DNA of 32,334 nucleotides. It comes from Planctomycetota bacterium. GTDB lineage: Bacteria; Planctomycetota; Phycisphaerae; UBA1845. Shown here piece by piece: positions 17,140 through 27,723 of this stretch. The notes below the pieces were generated by a model that worked only from the letters and a program-made list of their open reading frames with translations, was not told where the DNA came from and did not search any database. A program made the position numbers and the translations under genes. The stretch spans positions 1 to 32,334 of the forward strand of contig JAJRWX010000042.1 of the NCBI GenBank assembly GCA_024276605.1. The letters are read 5' to 3'. How positions within the stretch are numbered: position 1 is the stretch's first letter; the number at the start of each line of letters is the position of its first letter.

Positions 17140-17290
17140 CGCACAACCACCGGGGTGGACGAACTGGCTTACAGCAAGTGCCACAAGTACATGACTGTGG
17201 TCTATCAGATTGATGCTGACCACCACCGGCTGCTGTGGATCGGTTGGAACCGCACGGAGGCGACGCTGCGGGGCTTCCGGTGGTCGACAG
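17140..17290 (+). pseudogene. ISL3-family transposase fragment
   Basis: The frame reads TTGVDELAYSKCHKYMTVVY and then QIDADHHRLLWIGWNRTEATLRGF. It matches my memory of the core of ISL3 transposases (GVDE-x-KGHKYLTVVYQID-x-RLLW-x-G), including the first catalytic Asp. Upstream and downstream of about 50 residues the likeness stops, and the frame that continues to 17580 is not transposase-like. So it is a scrap left from a decayed insertion sequence next to the tRNA target. Confidence 0.7.
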
Positions 17291-17615
17291 GGGCGTTCTA
17301 CTGCGTGGGGTCGTCAACGCCGCCGTTGCAGCTGGAATTGGATCGAACTGTTGCCTCGGTGGTTGACGTGCGGTCTATCGAACGTTATTACCGGCGAATG
17401 GCTTTGATGAATGGTGGGCAGGGAATCGATGACCTTGTTCAAGGATGTCCCGGGCATGGTCTAATCGGACTTAGGTTTCGTGCTTTCCGACGCGCTTGTC
17501 CATCGTTCCAACCTCGTGTAAGATGTTGCGGCTCGGTGGAAACGGCTCCCGCCTCACCGAATTGTAGTACGAAACGGTGATGTAAAGTAGTACGAGGCGG
17601 CCAAAAACCGCATTT
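17291..17615. other. Spacer between transposase scrap and tRNA-Gly
   Basis: No supported gene. The stretch contains a duplicated GTAGTACGA (about 17564 and 17587), and TTGTAG/TAAAGT-like boxes just before the tRNA that could be a weak promoter (spacing about 15). The tRNA promoter should lie in this interval. Confidence 0.4.
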
Positions 17616-17687
17616 GCGGGTGTAGCTCAGTGGTAGAGCGTCACGTTGCCAACGTGAATGTCGTGGGTTCGAATCCCATCACCCGCT
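17616..17687 (+). tRNA. tRNA-Gly (anticodon GCC)
   Basis: The 72-base cloverleaf has acceptor stem GCGGGTG/CACCCGC, D arm GCTCAGTGGTAGAGC, anticodon stem CACG/CGTG with loop TTGCCAA (anticodon GCC at 17648-17650), and T arm GTGGGTTCGAATCCCAT (TTCGAAT loop). The discriminator base is T, and CCA is not encoded. It is the attachment site of the island: the integrase gene on the opposite strand ends within it, so its 3' part (about 17641-17687) probably contains the recombination core. The gene is intact after integration, as usual for tRNA-targeted elements. Confidence 0.97.
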
Positions 17688-19080
17688 TTGTTGAATGCTC
17701 TTGCACTTCGTTGCTAAGTTCTGAATCTACAAAAGCTTTCCGCGGTTCTGGGTTCACCTTTTCATGTTTAATGTCAGTGCACATTTTTGCAGTTGAATGC
17801 CTGTGAGTGTCTCCTGCGCGCTGCGCATGCGCTGCGCGCTCGTCGTATGTACCGGTCATACGAATTGTCTGTGTGGATGATTCTGCATCGGTCGGCAGCC
17901 ATGGAAGCCCTGTGACCATAGCCGCAACTGGTAGGATCGTTTCATCGGTATAGGCACCCGCCGTCAGGCGTGGATCCGTGTGTCGCAGATGTGCCTGAGT
18001 GAGGCGCAAAGGAACACCGTGAGCTGAAAGGTAAGTGGACAACGACTTGCGCATAGCGTGAAGATCGACCCGGCCAGCTTCCGTGACGTCCGGGATCCCA
18101 GCAAGTTTAAGGTCTGCTCTGAGGACTTTCATCCCCGGTACGGTTCGCAGTACGGAATCGGAAGGCTTTGGCTTGTCTGGGCAATACGCTCGCAGTGCTT
18201 CGGCGACTTGTGGATGCAACGAGATACGGTCGGCCCTTTTCGCTTTCGTGGTGTACGCGCGCAGGGTTAGCTGGGCGGGGAGTTTATCAAGTTGTACATC
18301 CTGCCATTGCAATGCACTCAATTCAGATCGTCTTAAGCCTGTCCAGATGGCGATGAGATATGCCAATGTACGTTCTTCACCCAGTCGTTCGGCGCGGGTA
18401 ATGGCTTCTTTGCCAACCCTGGCTACCTGTTGTCCTGCACGAGGTCCATGCCGAATCGTTCTCAGCTCTTGAGCAGGCCGAACTCTAGCTGCATGCAACA
18501 GTGCTCCGATTTCTTCGGCAGTGAACGCCCGACGTGGTCGTTTTGCATTGATAGTCTTCGCCGATTGTTTTGTAATGGAAGCGAGTGGATCAGACGGAAG
18601 GCGCGACGTTGCCACCGCCCATTTCGCAAACTGCCTTAGAGTTCCGATGTATTCGTTGACGGTTACTCCGCTAAGGCCGCGGTCACGTAGCGACAGCACG
18701 AAGGCACTAACACGATCCGCTTCCAGTGATCCTAGTACCTCGATGTGGCTAAATGCGACGAACGCCTCAAGTCGTGATCGAACTTGTTGAATGTAGCGAG
18801 GGGCCTTCCCGCCAAGTGCCTTCAGATGCTGGATGAACTCATCTATGTGCTCATTAATAACGCGACGGGATTGCTCGGCGCACCGCTCCTTGGCCCGGTC
18901 AATGATCCCGCGCCTGCGAAGCTGCATGTCCGATTCCAACTTGTTGGCGATCTGCCGCGTCGCAGAGAGATCGGTGCATCCCGTAACCGTCCTGCGTTTT
19001 CCGGACTCGTCGGTGTAAGAGATTCGATAGGGACGGTCTCTGCGTCCGCGATCTTCTTCGCGTTTCCAAATCGAGGCCAT
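17641..19080 (-). CDS. int: Tyrosine recombinase (island integrase)
   Basis: The 479-residue product has an N-terminal arm-binding region, a SAM-like core-binding domain (about 75-165) and a catalytic domain. Catalytic residues visible are Arg250 (WTGLRRSEL), a basic residue near TTKAKR (about 282), the H-x-x-R box as HAMR (His341, Arg344), His367 in LRHTDPRLT, and the nucleophile Tyr377 in AGAYTDE. The C-terminus is unusual: after about residue 390 there is a long polar extension whose last residues (KRVMGFEPTTFTLAT) are translated from the complement of the tRNA-Gly 3' half. This tail is typical where an integrase gene abuts its tRNA target. The gene starts three bases after the Xre regulator gene, so both share a promoter. 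Confidence 0.95.
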   Translation of the reverse strand: MASIWKREEDRGRRDRPYRISYTDESGKRRTVTGCTDLSATRQIANKLESDMQLRRRGIIDRAKERCAEQSRRVINEHIDEFIQHLKALGGKAPRYIQQVRSRLEAFVAFSHIEVLGSLEADRVSAFVLSLRDRGLSGVTVNEYIGTLRQFAKWAVATSRLPSDPLASITKQSAKTINAKRPRRAFTAEEIGALLHAARVRPAQELRTIRHGPRAGQQVARVGKEAITRAERLGEERTLAYLIAIWTGLRRSELSALQWQDVQLDKLPAQLTLRAYTTKAKRADRISLHPQVAEALRAYCPDKPKPSDSVLRTVPGMKVLRADLKLAGIPDVTEAGRVDLHAMRKSLSTYLSAHGVPLRLTQAHLRHTDPRLTAGAYTDETILPVAAMVTGLPWLPTDAESSTQTIRMTGTYDERAAHAQRAGDTHRHSTAKMCTDIKHEKVNPEPRKAFVDSELSNEVQEHSTKRVMGFEPTTFTLAT

Positions 19081-19083
19081 GGT

Positions 19084-19314
19084 CTATTTCCTTTTTGTCG
19101 TTTTTGACGGCACACGGTGCAATTCCATGCCTAAAACACCAGCAATCTTTGATGCACTTGCTAAAGTGATCCCACGTTCTCCAGCGACAAAGCGATGGAT
19201 GATCGCGTAGCTGATTCCTGCGCGGCGTGCCAGTTCGAGTCTCGACATCTGAGATTCCCGAAACGCGGCGCGTAGCTGGTCTGCAAGATCAGATGGTTTT
19301 GATTTTTTGCTCAT
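19084..19314 (-). CDS. Xre/Cro-type repressor of the integrase operon
   Basis: The 76-residue protein is essentially one HTH_3 domain: LADQLRAAFRESQMSRLELA, then RAGISYAIIHRFVAGERG as the helix-turn-helix, then LASASKIAGVLGMEL. I chose the ATG at 19312-19314 because it follows GGCAAGAG and lies just downstream of a good promoter; the frame stays open 21 codons further. Being first in an operon with int and carrying a palindrome over its own promoter, it probably represses itself and the integrase, limiting excision. The role is inferred from context. Confidence 0.88.
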   Translation of the reverse strand: MSKKSKPSDLADQLRAAFRESQMSRLELARRAGISYAIIHRFVAGERGITLASASKIAGVLGMELHRVPSKTTKRK

Positions 19315-19321
19315 ACTCTTG

Positions 19322-19350
19322 CCTATATCATAGCTGACATACTTTGTCAA
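19322..19350 (-). promoter_or_regulatory. Promoter of xre-int with palindromic operator
   Basis: On the minus strand, a consensus TTGACA (-35, 19345-19350) is followed 17 bases later by TATAGG (-10, 19322-19327). The inverted repeat TGACA-TACTT-TGTCA (19335-19349) overlaps the -35 and spacer. This is a natural site for the small Xre protein it transcribes. Confidence 0.65.
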
Positions 19351-19373
19351 AGAGGATAGCGCGCCCTGGCGTA

Positions 19374-19598
19374 TCATTCAGCGGTTCGCATCCGGGCCAG
19401 AATCTCGGCTAGTGCCTCGACTTCTTCGTGCTCACGTGCTTGGCCACCGTCGTACTCGCGGACCGCCGCCCGTTCCTCGAACTCGCAGCGCCACTCCTGC
19501 GTCTTCGAGCCAGGTCGCAAGTGCGAGCAGTGGTTGAAACCGTTTTCACGTTGAGTTGCACTGCCCTGTGGTTTGTTGGAGTGTACTGCTATAACTAC
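19374..19598 (-). other. Conserved-looking coding tail without a start (possible frameshifted remnant)
   Basis: An open stretch of about 74 codons ends at the TGA at 19374-19376. Its last 40 residues (EWRCEFEERAAVREYDGG, then REHEEVEALAEILARM) resemble a short acidic helical tail (FEERAA-x-x-EYDGG) that I have seen at the end of replication or primase-type proteins in mobile elements. It has no good ATG or GTG and overlaps the 3' end of the winged-helix gene in another frame, so it may be that gene's original end lost to a frameshift, or a leftover of another gene. Confidence 0.4.
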
Positions 19599-20928
19599 CT
19601 ATTCTTGAGGCATCGCACTTGTGCCGTATAAAGTATGCAGTCAGTTCATGTAGGAAACGTCTGCGGATTTCTGTAGCAGGGGGCGTATCTCCGTTTTGAT
19701 GCTTGTTGCGGAATGCTTGATTAGGAGATTCCATGACGATACAAATGAAAACGTCGCGGATCGCTTGGTCATCCAGGCCATTGACCCACTCAGTTGCCAG
19801 CTTTCTCTGCCGGTAAGAATCTTCAGTCTTTTTCTGTCTCGCCTTTTTTTCTTCGTCCTGATACCGCGTCGTTTGGGCGGCTTTTTCCTGACGTTCTTGC
19901 ACTTGTTGAGCTTCCTTATCATGCATTCTTTTTGCCTCGCGTAGCATCCAGCGAAACGCCTCGTTTTCGGAAAGCGCTGGGCAGCCTGTTATCCAAGTGG
20001 CGACAACGGATCGGGCTTCGCTTCCACCTCCAAGCGTCACACTCAGCCGCCTGCGGACGAGGTCTCTGCATTCCTTCAGCTCGTCTGGGTCCAAGCCGGA
20101 AATTATTTCGTCGATCTCTGTGTGCTTGGCTCGGTACTCAGCGGCCATATACGTCTCGATCTTGCTAAGCCGCTTCGTCATGGCCACACGCTTCTGTGTT
20201 TGGTCAGCTTCGCGATCTATCAGTCCCGGCATACGCTTGCGGATTAGCTCGACCCGACATCCTGGGCCTGCGCTGGTGCTAGCACCGACCAGAGCCTCCG
20301 TGATCAGTGCAGTCGTTATGTCGGGGAATTCGCGAACGAGTTTCTGATCCGTCGGGGCACCGATGCCGTGGTTGTTCAGCGTATCGAGAACCGCTCGGCT
20401 TTGCTCAGGCACCTTTTTTGAATCAGCAGCAGTCAGCATCTGTTCTGATATGTTTGAATCTGTTCCCTCTGTAGGTGTCACCCCCAGGTGACTGTTTTGG
20501 GTGTCATTGCTGACTGTTTCCAGCACCATAGATGACTGTTTTTCGCCTCCTAGCTGACGGTTTTCCGCTTTGAAAGGGTCACTTCCAGGTGATTGTTTAG
20601 CCTGAATTCGGGGCTCCGAATAGGTCACGTCAGGGTGACTGTTTATGCGATATACATTGGTGATACCTCTACCGCATCCTCGAGTAATGCGTAGTAGTCC
20701 CGCACGTGAGAGCCCAGCTACCGCCTTAACTACAGTTGGGCGACGAAGGCCGGTCAAACGACTGATACGCTCCTGCGATAGACGTGAGGTCCAGTCAGAA
20801 GATTGCATATGAGCAAGAATCACTAAGTAGACCTTTGCTTCCGAGCCTTTGAGTGAGGCGATCACGCCCGAGTCAATCACTGGGTATGGAATTTTTCCGA
20901 ATTGAACGCCGTTACCCATTATGCCCAT
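19546..20928 (-). CDS. Winged-helix DNA-binding protein, possible island replication/transfer factor
   Basis: The 460-residue product begins with a winged helix-turn-helix: SLKGSEAKVYLVILAHM (about 27-43), then SQERISRLTGLRRPTVVKAV (about 50-69) as recognition helices, and GLLRITRGCGRGITNVYRI as the wing. A low-complexity linker (about 100-185) follows, then a helical region and a charged coiled coil (KEAQQVQERQEKAAQ to YRQRKLATEW, about 345-390). This N-terminal domain resembles those of plasmid replication initiators and similar mobile-element regulators, but no initiator motif is certain. It lies between the Xis-like gene and the xre-int operon. The 3' end may be frameshifted (see 19374-19598). 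Confidence 0.65.
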   Translation of the reverse strand: MGIMGNGVQFGKIPYPVIDSGVIASLKGSEAKVYLVILAHMQSSDWTSRLSQERISRLTGLRRPTVVKAVAGLSRAGLLRITRGCGRGITNVYRINSHPDVTYSEPRIQAKQSPGSDPFKAENRQLGGEKQSSMVLETVSNDTQNSHLGVTPTEGTDSNISEQMLTAADSKKVPEQSRAVLDTLNNHGIGAPTDQKLVREFPDITTALITEALVGASTSAGPGCRVELIRKRMPGLIDREADQTQKRVAMTKRLSKIETYMAAEYRAKHTEIDEIISGLDPDELKECRDLVRRRLSVTLGGGSEARSVVATWITGCPALSENEAFRWMLREAKRMHDKEAQQVQERQEKAAQTTRYQDEEKKARQKKTEDSYRQRKLATEWVNGLDDQAIRDVFICIVMESPNQAFRNKHQNGDTPPATEIRRRFLHELTAYFIRHKCDASRIGSYSSTLQQTTGQCNST

Positions 20929-21072
20929 CCCGATGTGTCTTGATAAGTTCCTATTTTATTAGGGACGAATCATCAAAGCCCCTTAGTGCTATCACTGTAC
21001 ACCCCGTGATCGACGCGACTTTGAGCAATAAAAATTCGTAACGGCCACTGTTTTGATGCACGTGCTGCCTAG

Positions 21073-21285
21073 TCATCTCTGAACCCTCGCAACCTTGGCG
21101 GCATTGAATTGGTCTCGCGGTGGGCATCTCATTTCGATCCACTCTGCTAGGTCCGTCGCTCGCCAGCGTACCGATCGAGCCACCCTCACCGGCTTTGGTA
21201 TTTGCCCAGAAGCGTTGAGTTTCCAAACTTGGCGCACACTGACATTGAGGCGTTGAGCTACATCTTGAACAGTCAAAAGTTGCAT
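21073..21285 (-). CDS. xis: AlpA/Xis-like excisionase (MerR-fold HTH_17)
   Basis: The 70-residue protein begins MQLLTVQDVAQRLNVSVRQV, then WKLNASGQIPKPVRVARSVRW and TDLAEWI. This is the classic HTH_17 pattern of AlpA regulators and excisionases: two helices, a short wing with 'ip.pvr.g..vrW', then the 'dl..Wi' helix. I chose the ATG at 21283-21285 because AAAGG lies eight bases upstream; a GTG two codons earlier is too close to it. In islands such proteins bend the att site to steer the integrase toward excision, or activate it. A cluster of TTGACA-like motifs lies 150 bases upstream. Confidence 0.88.
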   Translation of the reverse strand: MQLLTVQDVAQRLNVSVRQVWKLNASGQIPKPVRVARSVRWRATDLAEWIEMRCPPRDQFNAAKVARVQR

Positions 21286-21435
21286 TGTCACGACCTTTCG
21301 TTTCCGAGTCGCACTATTGCGACCCTGTACTCAAAGGCGCGCGCGTCAACTTATTTCACGATGGTAAGTGTTGGGGACTAATGAAATGCTTGGTACGGAG
21401 GTGCAGCAGTGGGTTTCATGGGGTATGGAGTTCCC

Positions 21436-21473
21436 TTGTCAACTTGACACACGAGGTTGACAAAACTTGACAA
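21436..21473. promoter_or_regulatory. Cluster of TTGACA-type motifs, iteron/operator-like
   Basis: In 38 bases there are one inverted TTGTCAA (21436-21442) and three direct TTGACA motifs (21444, 21457, 21467). The first two face each other as TGTCA-ACT-TGACA. The half-site matches that of the palindrome over the xre-int promoter (TGACA/TGTCA). It lies between the xis-like gene and the next upstream gene, so it is probably a regulatory or origin-type site. Confidence 0.55.
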
Positions 21474-21483
21474 AGGGCAGGAT

Positions 21484-22908
21484 TTACACAGTTGGCTGCC
21501 CGCGATTGTCAGACGGTAATTTGTTCGCACTTACTGATCTGGCTTTGTGCTGATCGCCCGCGTATTGTTTTGCCAAACTCACCCATTGCCGGGCCGTTTC
21601 ATGGCTAATACCAAGTTCGATACCGATTTCCCGATAGGTCTTTCCCGCCAAATGAAACTTGTACGCGTCCATGTGCTTCATATCAGGGGTTATGCGTGAT
21701 ATCCTCTTGGCGACCTTACGTCGCTGAGTTGCTTGTCCGTGTTTCGGGTTGCCGCTTTCTAGCGCTGTTTCCTCCTGCATCGACACTTGTATGCCATCCA
21801 AAGCTTGGGCTGCACCGGACAGGCTAATGCGGAGCACTGGGCCAACACTACCGTGTACATCATTCGAGACAGCCCGAAACTCCGCCACGCGAAGTCGATT
21901 CGATTCCAACAGCTCAATAATATAACTGCCGAACGGGCTCATTGTAGGAAAAGGGGATCCCGCAAAATACTCCCGCACTGAGCAGGGCTTTTTCGGATCT
22001 ATTTCTACCGGAGATACAAGACCAGTGGCCTTTTGGAGTTGCTTAGGGATATCCCAGATATCTGTTATTCCATCGCTTCGCTTTGGTTGCATCGGGATCC
22101 CTGGAAATATACGCATCGTGAACACCATCAGGTCTTCCAGTGACACCCCGAAGTATGGACCGCTGTTGCGCACCAAGAAGTTTCTGGCCAACTCTCGGGC
22201 CCTTTTCTCCGGAATTCGGGTTACACGCTTGTTCGCGTCCTCTTCGGTAGGATGTAAGTAGTTAAGAATAACCTCTACATCCAGTAGGGGGTTGGTTTCG
22301 AGCGATGGAGCCTTTGCGTGAAGGCCAGCTTTAGTAACCGAAACCAGACTCAAGTTTTCATCTGGGCCAGTGGGAACGACGCGTACAATTTGTTTAGCAA
22401 GCAGCCCACCAAGCGTCCGCCAAAAAAACTCCTCGCTTACGCCATACATGGCAGCCCAAGTCCGCAATTCTCGTATGGTTAATTCGCCCTGGCGGTTGAT
22501 GCGCGGATCATATATGTATCGTTCTTGTTTCTTGATTTCTGTAAGTGTGCCGAGAATCAATCGACATGAATCATTGGCGCTCTTCGTGACACTGCTCGGG
22601 GATGGGGCAAGCGACGCACCATTAAGGTCGTGGCCGTAAACCCGCCAGCCTAAGTCGCTCAGCCTAATAAATCCACTCGACTCTTCGACCCATTTGAGCT
22701 TAATGGTGGTATCCAATGCAGTCCGAATTGCTGTTGGCGTGAACTTCGGCTCCCCGCGTTCTGTGGCTTCGAGCCGGCAGCGCTTGGAAACTATGGCTCG
22801 TTTCAGCCGGTCTTTGCTGTTTCGTTCGCGAAGAAGTGAGGCAAGCGCGCAAAGGACGAGGCGATTCAGGCCATAACATTCAAGATAGGCTTGGCAGTCT
22901 TTAGTCAT
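21484..22908 (-). CDS. Unrecognised protein with C-terminal helix-turn-helix
   Basis: I do not recognise this 474-residue protein as a whole. The N-terminal third (about 15-85) is basic and may be a winged helix (FTPTAIRTALDTTIKLKWVE, then GFIRLSDLGWRVYG reads like a wing). The middle has several short helical-sheet stretches without known motifs. Near the C-terminus (about 415-450), DAYKFHLAGKTYREIGIELG and SHETARQWVSLAKQYA form a sigma-70-region-4-like helix-turn-helix. Two DNA-binding ends suggest a regulator or replication/segregation protein of the island. It reads in the same direction as xis and the winged-helix gene and may be transcribed with them. The upstream region faces the DUF5681-like pair divergently. 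Confidence 0.6.
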   Translation of the reverse strand: MTKDCQAYLECYGLNRLVLCALASLLRERNSKDRLKRAIVSKRCRLEATERGEPKFTPTAIRTALDTTIKLKWVEESSGFIRLSDLGWRVYGHDLNGASLAPSPSSVTKSANDSCRLILGTLTEIKKQERYIYDPRINRQGELTIRELRTWAAMYGVSEEFFWRTLGGLLAKQIVRVVPTGPDENLSLVSVTKAGLHAKAPSLETNPLLDVEVILNYLHPTEEDANKRVTRIPEKRARELARNFLVRNSGPYFGVSLEDLMVFTMRIFPGIPMQPKRSDGITDIWDIPKQLQKATGLVSPVEIDPKKPCSVREYFAGSPFPTMSPFGSYIIELLESNRLRVAEFRAVSNDVHGSVGPVLRISLSGAAQALDGIQVSMQEETALESGNPKHGQATQRRKVAKRISRITPDMKHMDAYKFHLAGKTYREIGIELGISHETARQWVSLAKQYAGDQHKARSVSANKLPSDNRGQPTV

Positions 22909-23172
22909 GACAGAGCGAGCACCAAGGCAATTTCAGTTCCATGCTCCACGCTTCACGATCATACATCACCAAGCACACCGTGAGAAGCGATTCCGCGCGA
23001 CGGTCGACAGATATAAAGTGTATCTATTGAACCGCCGTTGCATTTGGCCACATGTGCCCATAAAATTTGAGTAAGATACACCGCAGGCCGCTATGCATTG
23101 TGCAACGCCAGCGGGCCGTGCAACTGACGAAGTCAACAAGGTGTAACGGATCCAATCCTTGGTGGGTATGAC

Positions 23173-23523
23173 ATGAGCACCGCACCGTCACCAAACGGTG
23201 GAAACGGAGTACGAGACACTCAAGGCCGGTTCGCTAAGGGCAATCCGGGTGGCCCCGGCAACCCTTATGCCAAGCAAGTGGCTCGTGTTAGGTCTTTGAT
23301 AGTTGAGGCTGTCAGCGAAGAAGACTTGCGGGCCGTAATCGCCGCGTTGGTAGAAAAGGCCAAAGGTGGAGACATTGTCGCGGCTAGAGAGTTATTCGAT
23401 CGCCTAGTCGGAAGACCAGCGACAGCAATCGCCCCCGAACAGCAGGAGTTAGAGGAGCGTCGCCTGAGTTTGCAGGACCGAGAAGTTGAAGTCAAAGAGG
23501 ACCGGGCCTGGCAGGAGATTTGA
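23173..23523 (+). CDS. DUF5681-like small protein
   Basis: The 116-residue product opens with GVRDTQGRFAKGNPGGPGNP (about 12-31), the glycine/proline-rich signature of DUF5681-type proteins found near phage and island genes. SLIVEAVSEEDLRAVIAAL and AKGGDIVAARELFDRLVGRP follow, then a charged helical tail (EELEERRLSLQDREVEVKED). The family function is unknown; a link to phage small terminase-like DNA-binding proteins has been suggested. It is followed by a second small gene with a 4-base gap, so the two form a pair. Coding-like composition and a clean ATG support it as real. Confidence 0.8.
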   Translation: MSTAPSPNGGNGVRDTQGRFAKGNPGGPGNPYAKQVARVRSLIVEAVSEEDLRAVIAALVEKAKGGDIVAARELFDRLVGRPATAIAPEQQELEERRLSLQDREVEVKEDRAWQEI

Positions 23524-23527
23524 AACA

Positions 23528-23935
23528 GTGGCGACATGCCCGGCATCTATTCCCCAGGATTCGCCACCGCCGAGCGAACGGCTCCGGTTGGTGAAGTCCG
23601 CGACTGCTCAAGAAACGAATACCGCAGAAGCCGCGAGTGGGCAAACGGCAGAACTCGGACGTCTTGGCAAGGTTCTAGAATTCGCGTTCGGTCTTGTAAG
23701 GCGTTTCCGCGAAATTGGTACGTCACATGATTCAGCTAGGCTTCGGGACACGGCTACAAGTGCTTGCATTCGCCTGATGAATTCGGAAGACCATCGCGAC
23801 GTTGCGTACGGTATGCGGTTCTTCTTGGCCAATCAGCGTTTGCAAATAAAAATCTTGCACCTAGAGATGGAGCTCGCTAAGACCGGGATCAATCACGCTA
23901 CCCAAGTTCAGGTGGCGCAGTTTCAAAGTAAATGA
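23528..23935 (+). CDS. Small hypothetical partner of the DUF5681-like gene
   Basis: The 135-residue product has a polar, Ser/Pro-rich start and a helical C-terminal half (GKVLEFAFGLVRRFREIG, then ACIRLMNSEDHRDVAYGMRF and LQIKILHLEMELAK). I do not recognise a family. The GTG at 23528-23530 is chosen because AGGAG (23513-23517) lies ten bases upstream inside the preceding gene; a longer frame from 23486 overlaps that gene by 38 bases. The tight spacing suggests translational coupling with the DUF5681-like gene. Confidence 0.6.
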   Translation: MATCPASIPQDSPPPSERLRLVKSATAQETNTAEAASGQTAELGRLGKVLEFAFGLVRRFREIGTSHDSARLRDTATSACIRLMNSEDHRDVAYGMRFFLANQRLQIKILHLEMELAKTGINHATQVQVAQFQSK

Positions 23936-23995
23936 TGTGGACGGTCGTAGCCACACGCATGATGAGCTTTTCATTCCAGCCCAAACGGTTTGCTT

Positions 23996-24196
23996 TTATT
24001 TCAAATACGGCTTCGATCCAGATTTCGCTTCGAAAGTAGTATAGGGCTCGGCGCCTGGCACGTTTCGACACGACGCGTACAGGAGGTTGGGTTTGCCAAC
24101 CCTATTCTCGTTGACAATAACGGAATGCTCGCCCAGTACTACATCCAGGTCAGCGAAGTTGCGGAAGTTCCTCACTTGTGCGTGAGAGATTCGCAT
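23996..24196 (-). pseudogene. Truncated start of an OLD-family ATPase/nuclease
   Basis: The ATG at 24194-24196 has AGAGGA just upstream. The first 42 residues, MRISHAQVRNFRNFADLDV then LGEHSVIVNENRVGKPNLLY, follow the N-terminal strand and Walker A of SMC-like/OLD ATPases (IxxFRNFxDLDVxLGEHxxIVGENxxGKSNLLYA). The P-loop is altered: the first Gly is Asn and Ser after GK is Pro, which would abolish ATP binding. After LLYAS the resemblance ends. OLD ATPases pair with TOPRIM nuclease domains in phage defence, such as the GajA part of Gabija, so this is probably a defence-gene relic in the same island as the hsd operon. Confidence 0.65.
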
Positions 24197-24672
24197 GGAT
24201 ATTTCCTCTATGCACGGGCACGTTAGCAGTCATTCTCGACTGCATCTGATGGTTGGAGCCCAACCTCGCCGCCTCGGACAGCTTGCCGCCCGGCACGAGC
24301 ACAGCATGGACGATCGGTGTAGTGATGTCGGCAATGCAAATGCCCCGCGGCTCGCCCTGTGGCAGGAAGGACTGAATCGTCTGCGGCCGAGTGTCGGTCA
24401 CGGTGCACGCCCTCCGCTGGGTGCAAGACAAAACTGGCGTTGGGTGGCATGGGCAAACGCCGCAGAATCGGGTTGTCGAATGCCCAATGGATGCTACGCG
24501 CGGCGTTTGCCCGTGCAGGCGCAACCGAGGAATAGCACGGGCAAGCGTCGCTCCATTCGCCTTTTTCATCCGCTATCCCTTCAACGCGACGCTTGTCCAT
24601 GCCACCCAACTCAAGCCCGCCTAAACTGTCCTGCACCCCCCTCCGCTTCTCATGCGCTGATTCCCTTGCGTA
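24197..24672. other. Non-coding stretch downstream of hsdR
   Basis: Several open frames cross this 476-base interval but none gives recognisable protein. Its dominant feature is the double-hairpin repeat at 24441-24608. The rest looks like decayed sequence between the OLD remnant and the hsdR stop. Confidence 0.45.
24441..24608. repeat. Double-hairpin inverted repeat with covarying stems
   Basis: Four related arms alternate in orientation. Arm A (24441-24463, TGGGTGGCATGGGCAAACG...) pairs perfectly over 13 bases with B (GCGGCGTTTGCCC, 24500-24512). Arm C (GGGCAAGCGTCGC, 24539-24551) pairs with D (GCGACGCTTGTCC, 24586-24598). Where A/B use AAACGCC, C/D use AAGCGTC, with both sides changed together. 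A and D also share TGGGTGGCAT/ATGCCACCCA ends, and B/C pair through GCCCGTGC/GCACGGGC. It is a structured mobile-type repeat. Confidence 0.75.

Positions 24673-27715
<3,043 letters not shown>

Positions 27716-27723
<8 letters not shown>

Noticed and set aside
16986-17150. N-terminal extension of RsmA from a GTG at 17150
   Set aside because: The extra 55 residues are not family-like, start within a transposase scrap, and would exceed the usual RsmA length.
24223-24636. Cys/His-rich minus-strand frame of 137 codons
   Set aside because: It crosses the double-hairpin repeat, has no recognisable zinc-binding order and overlaps another equally open frame, so it is probably not coding.
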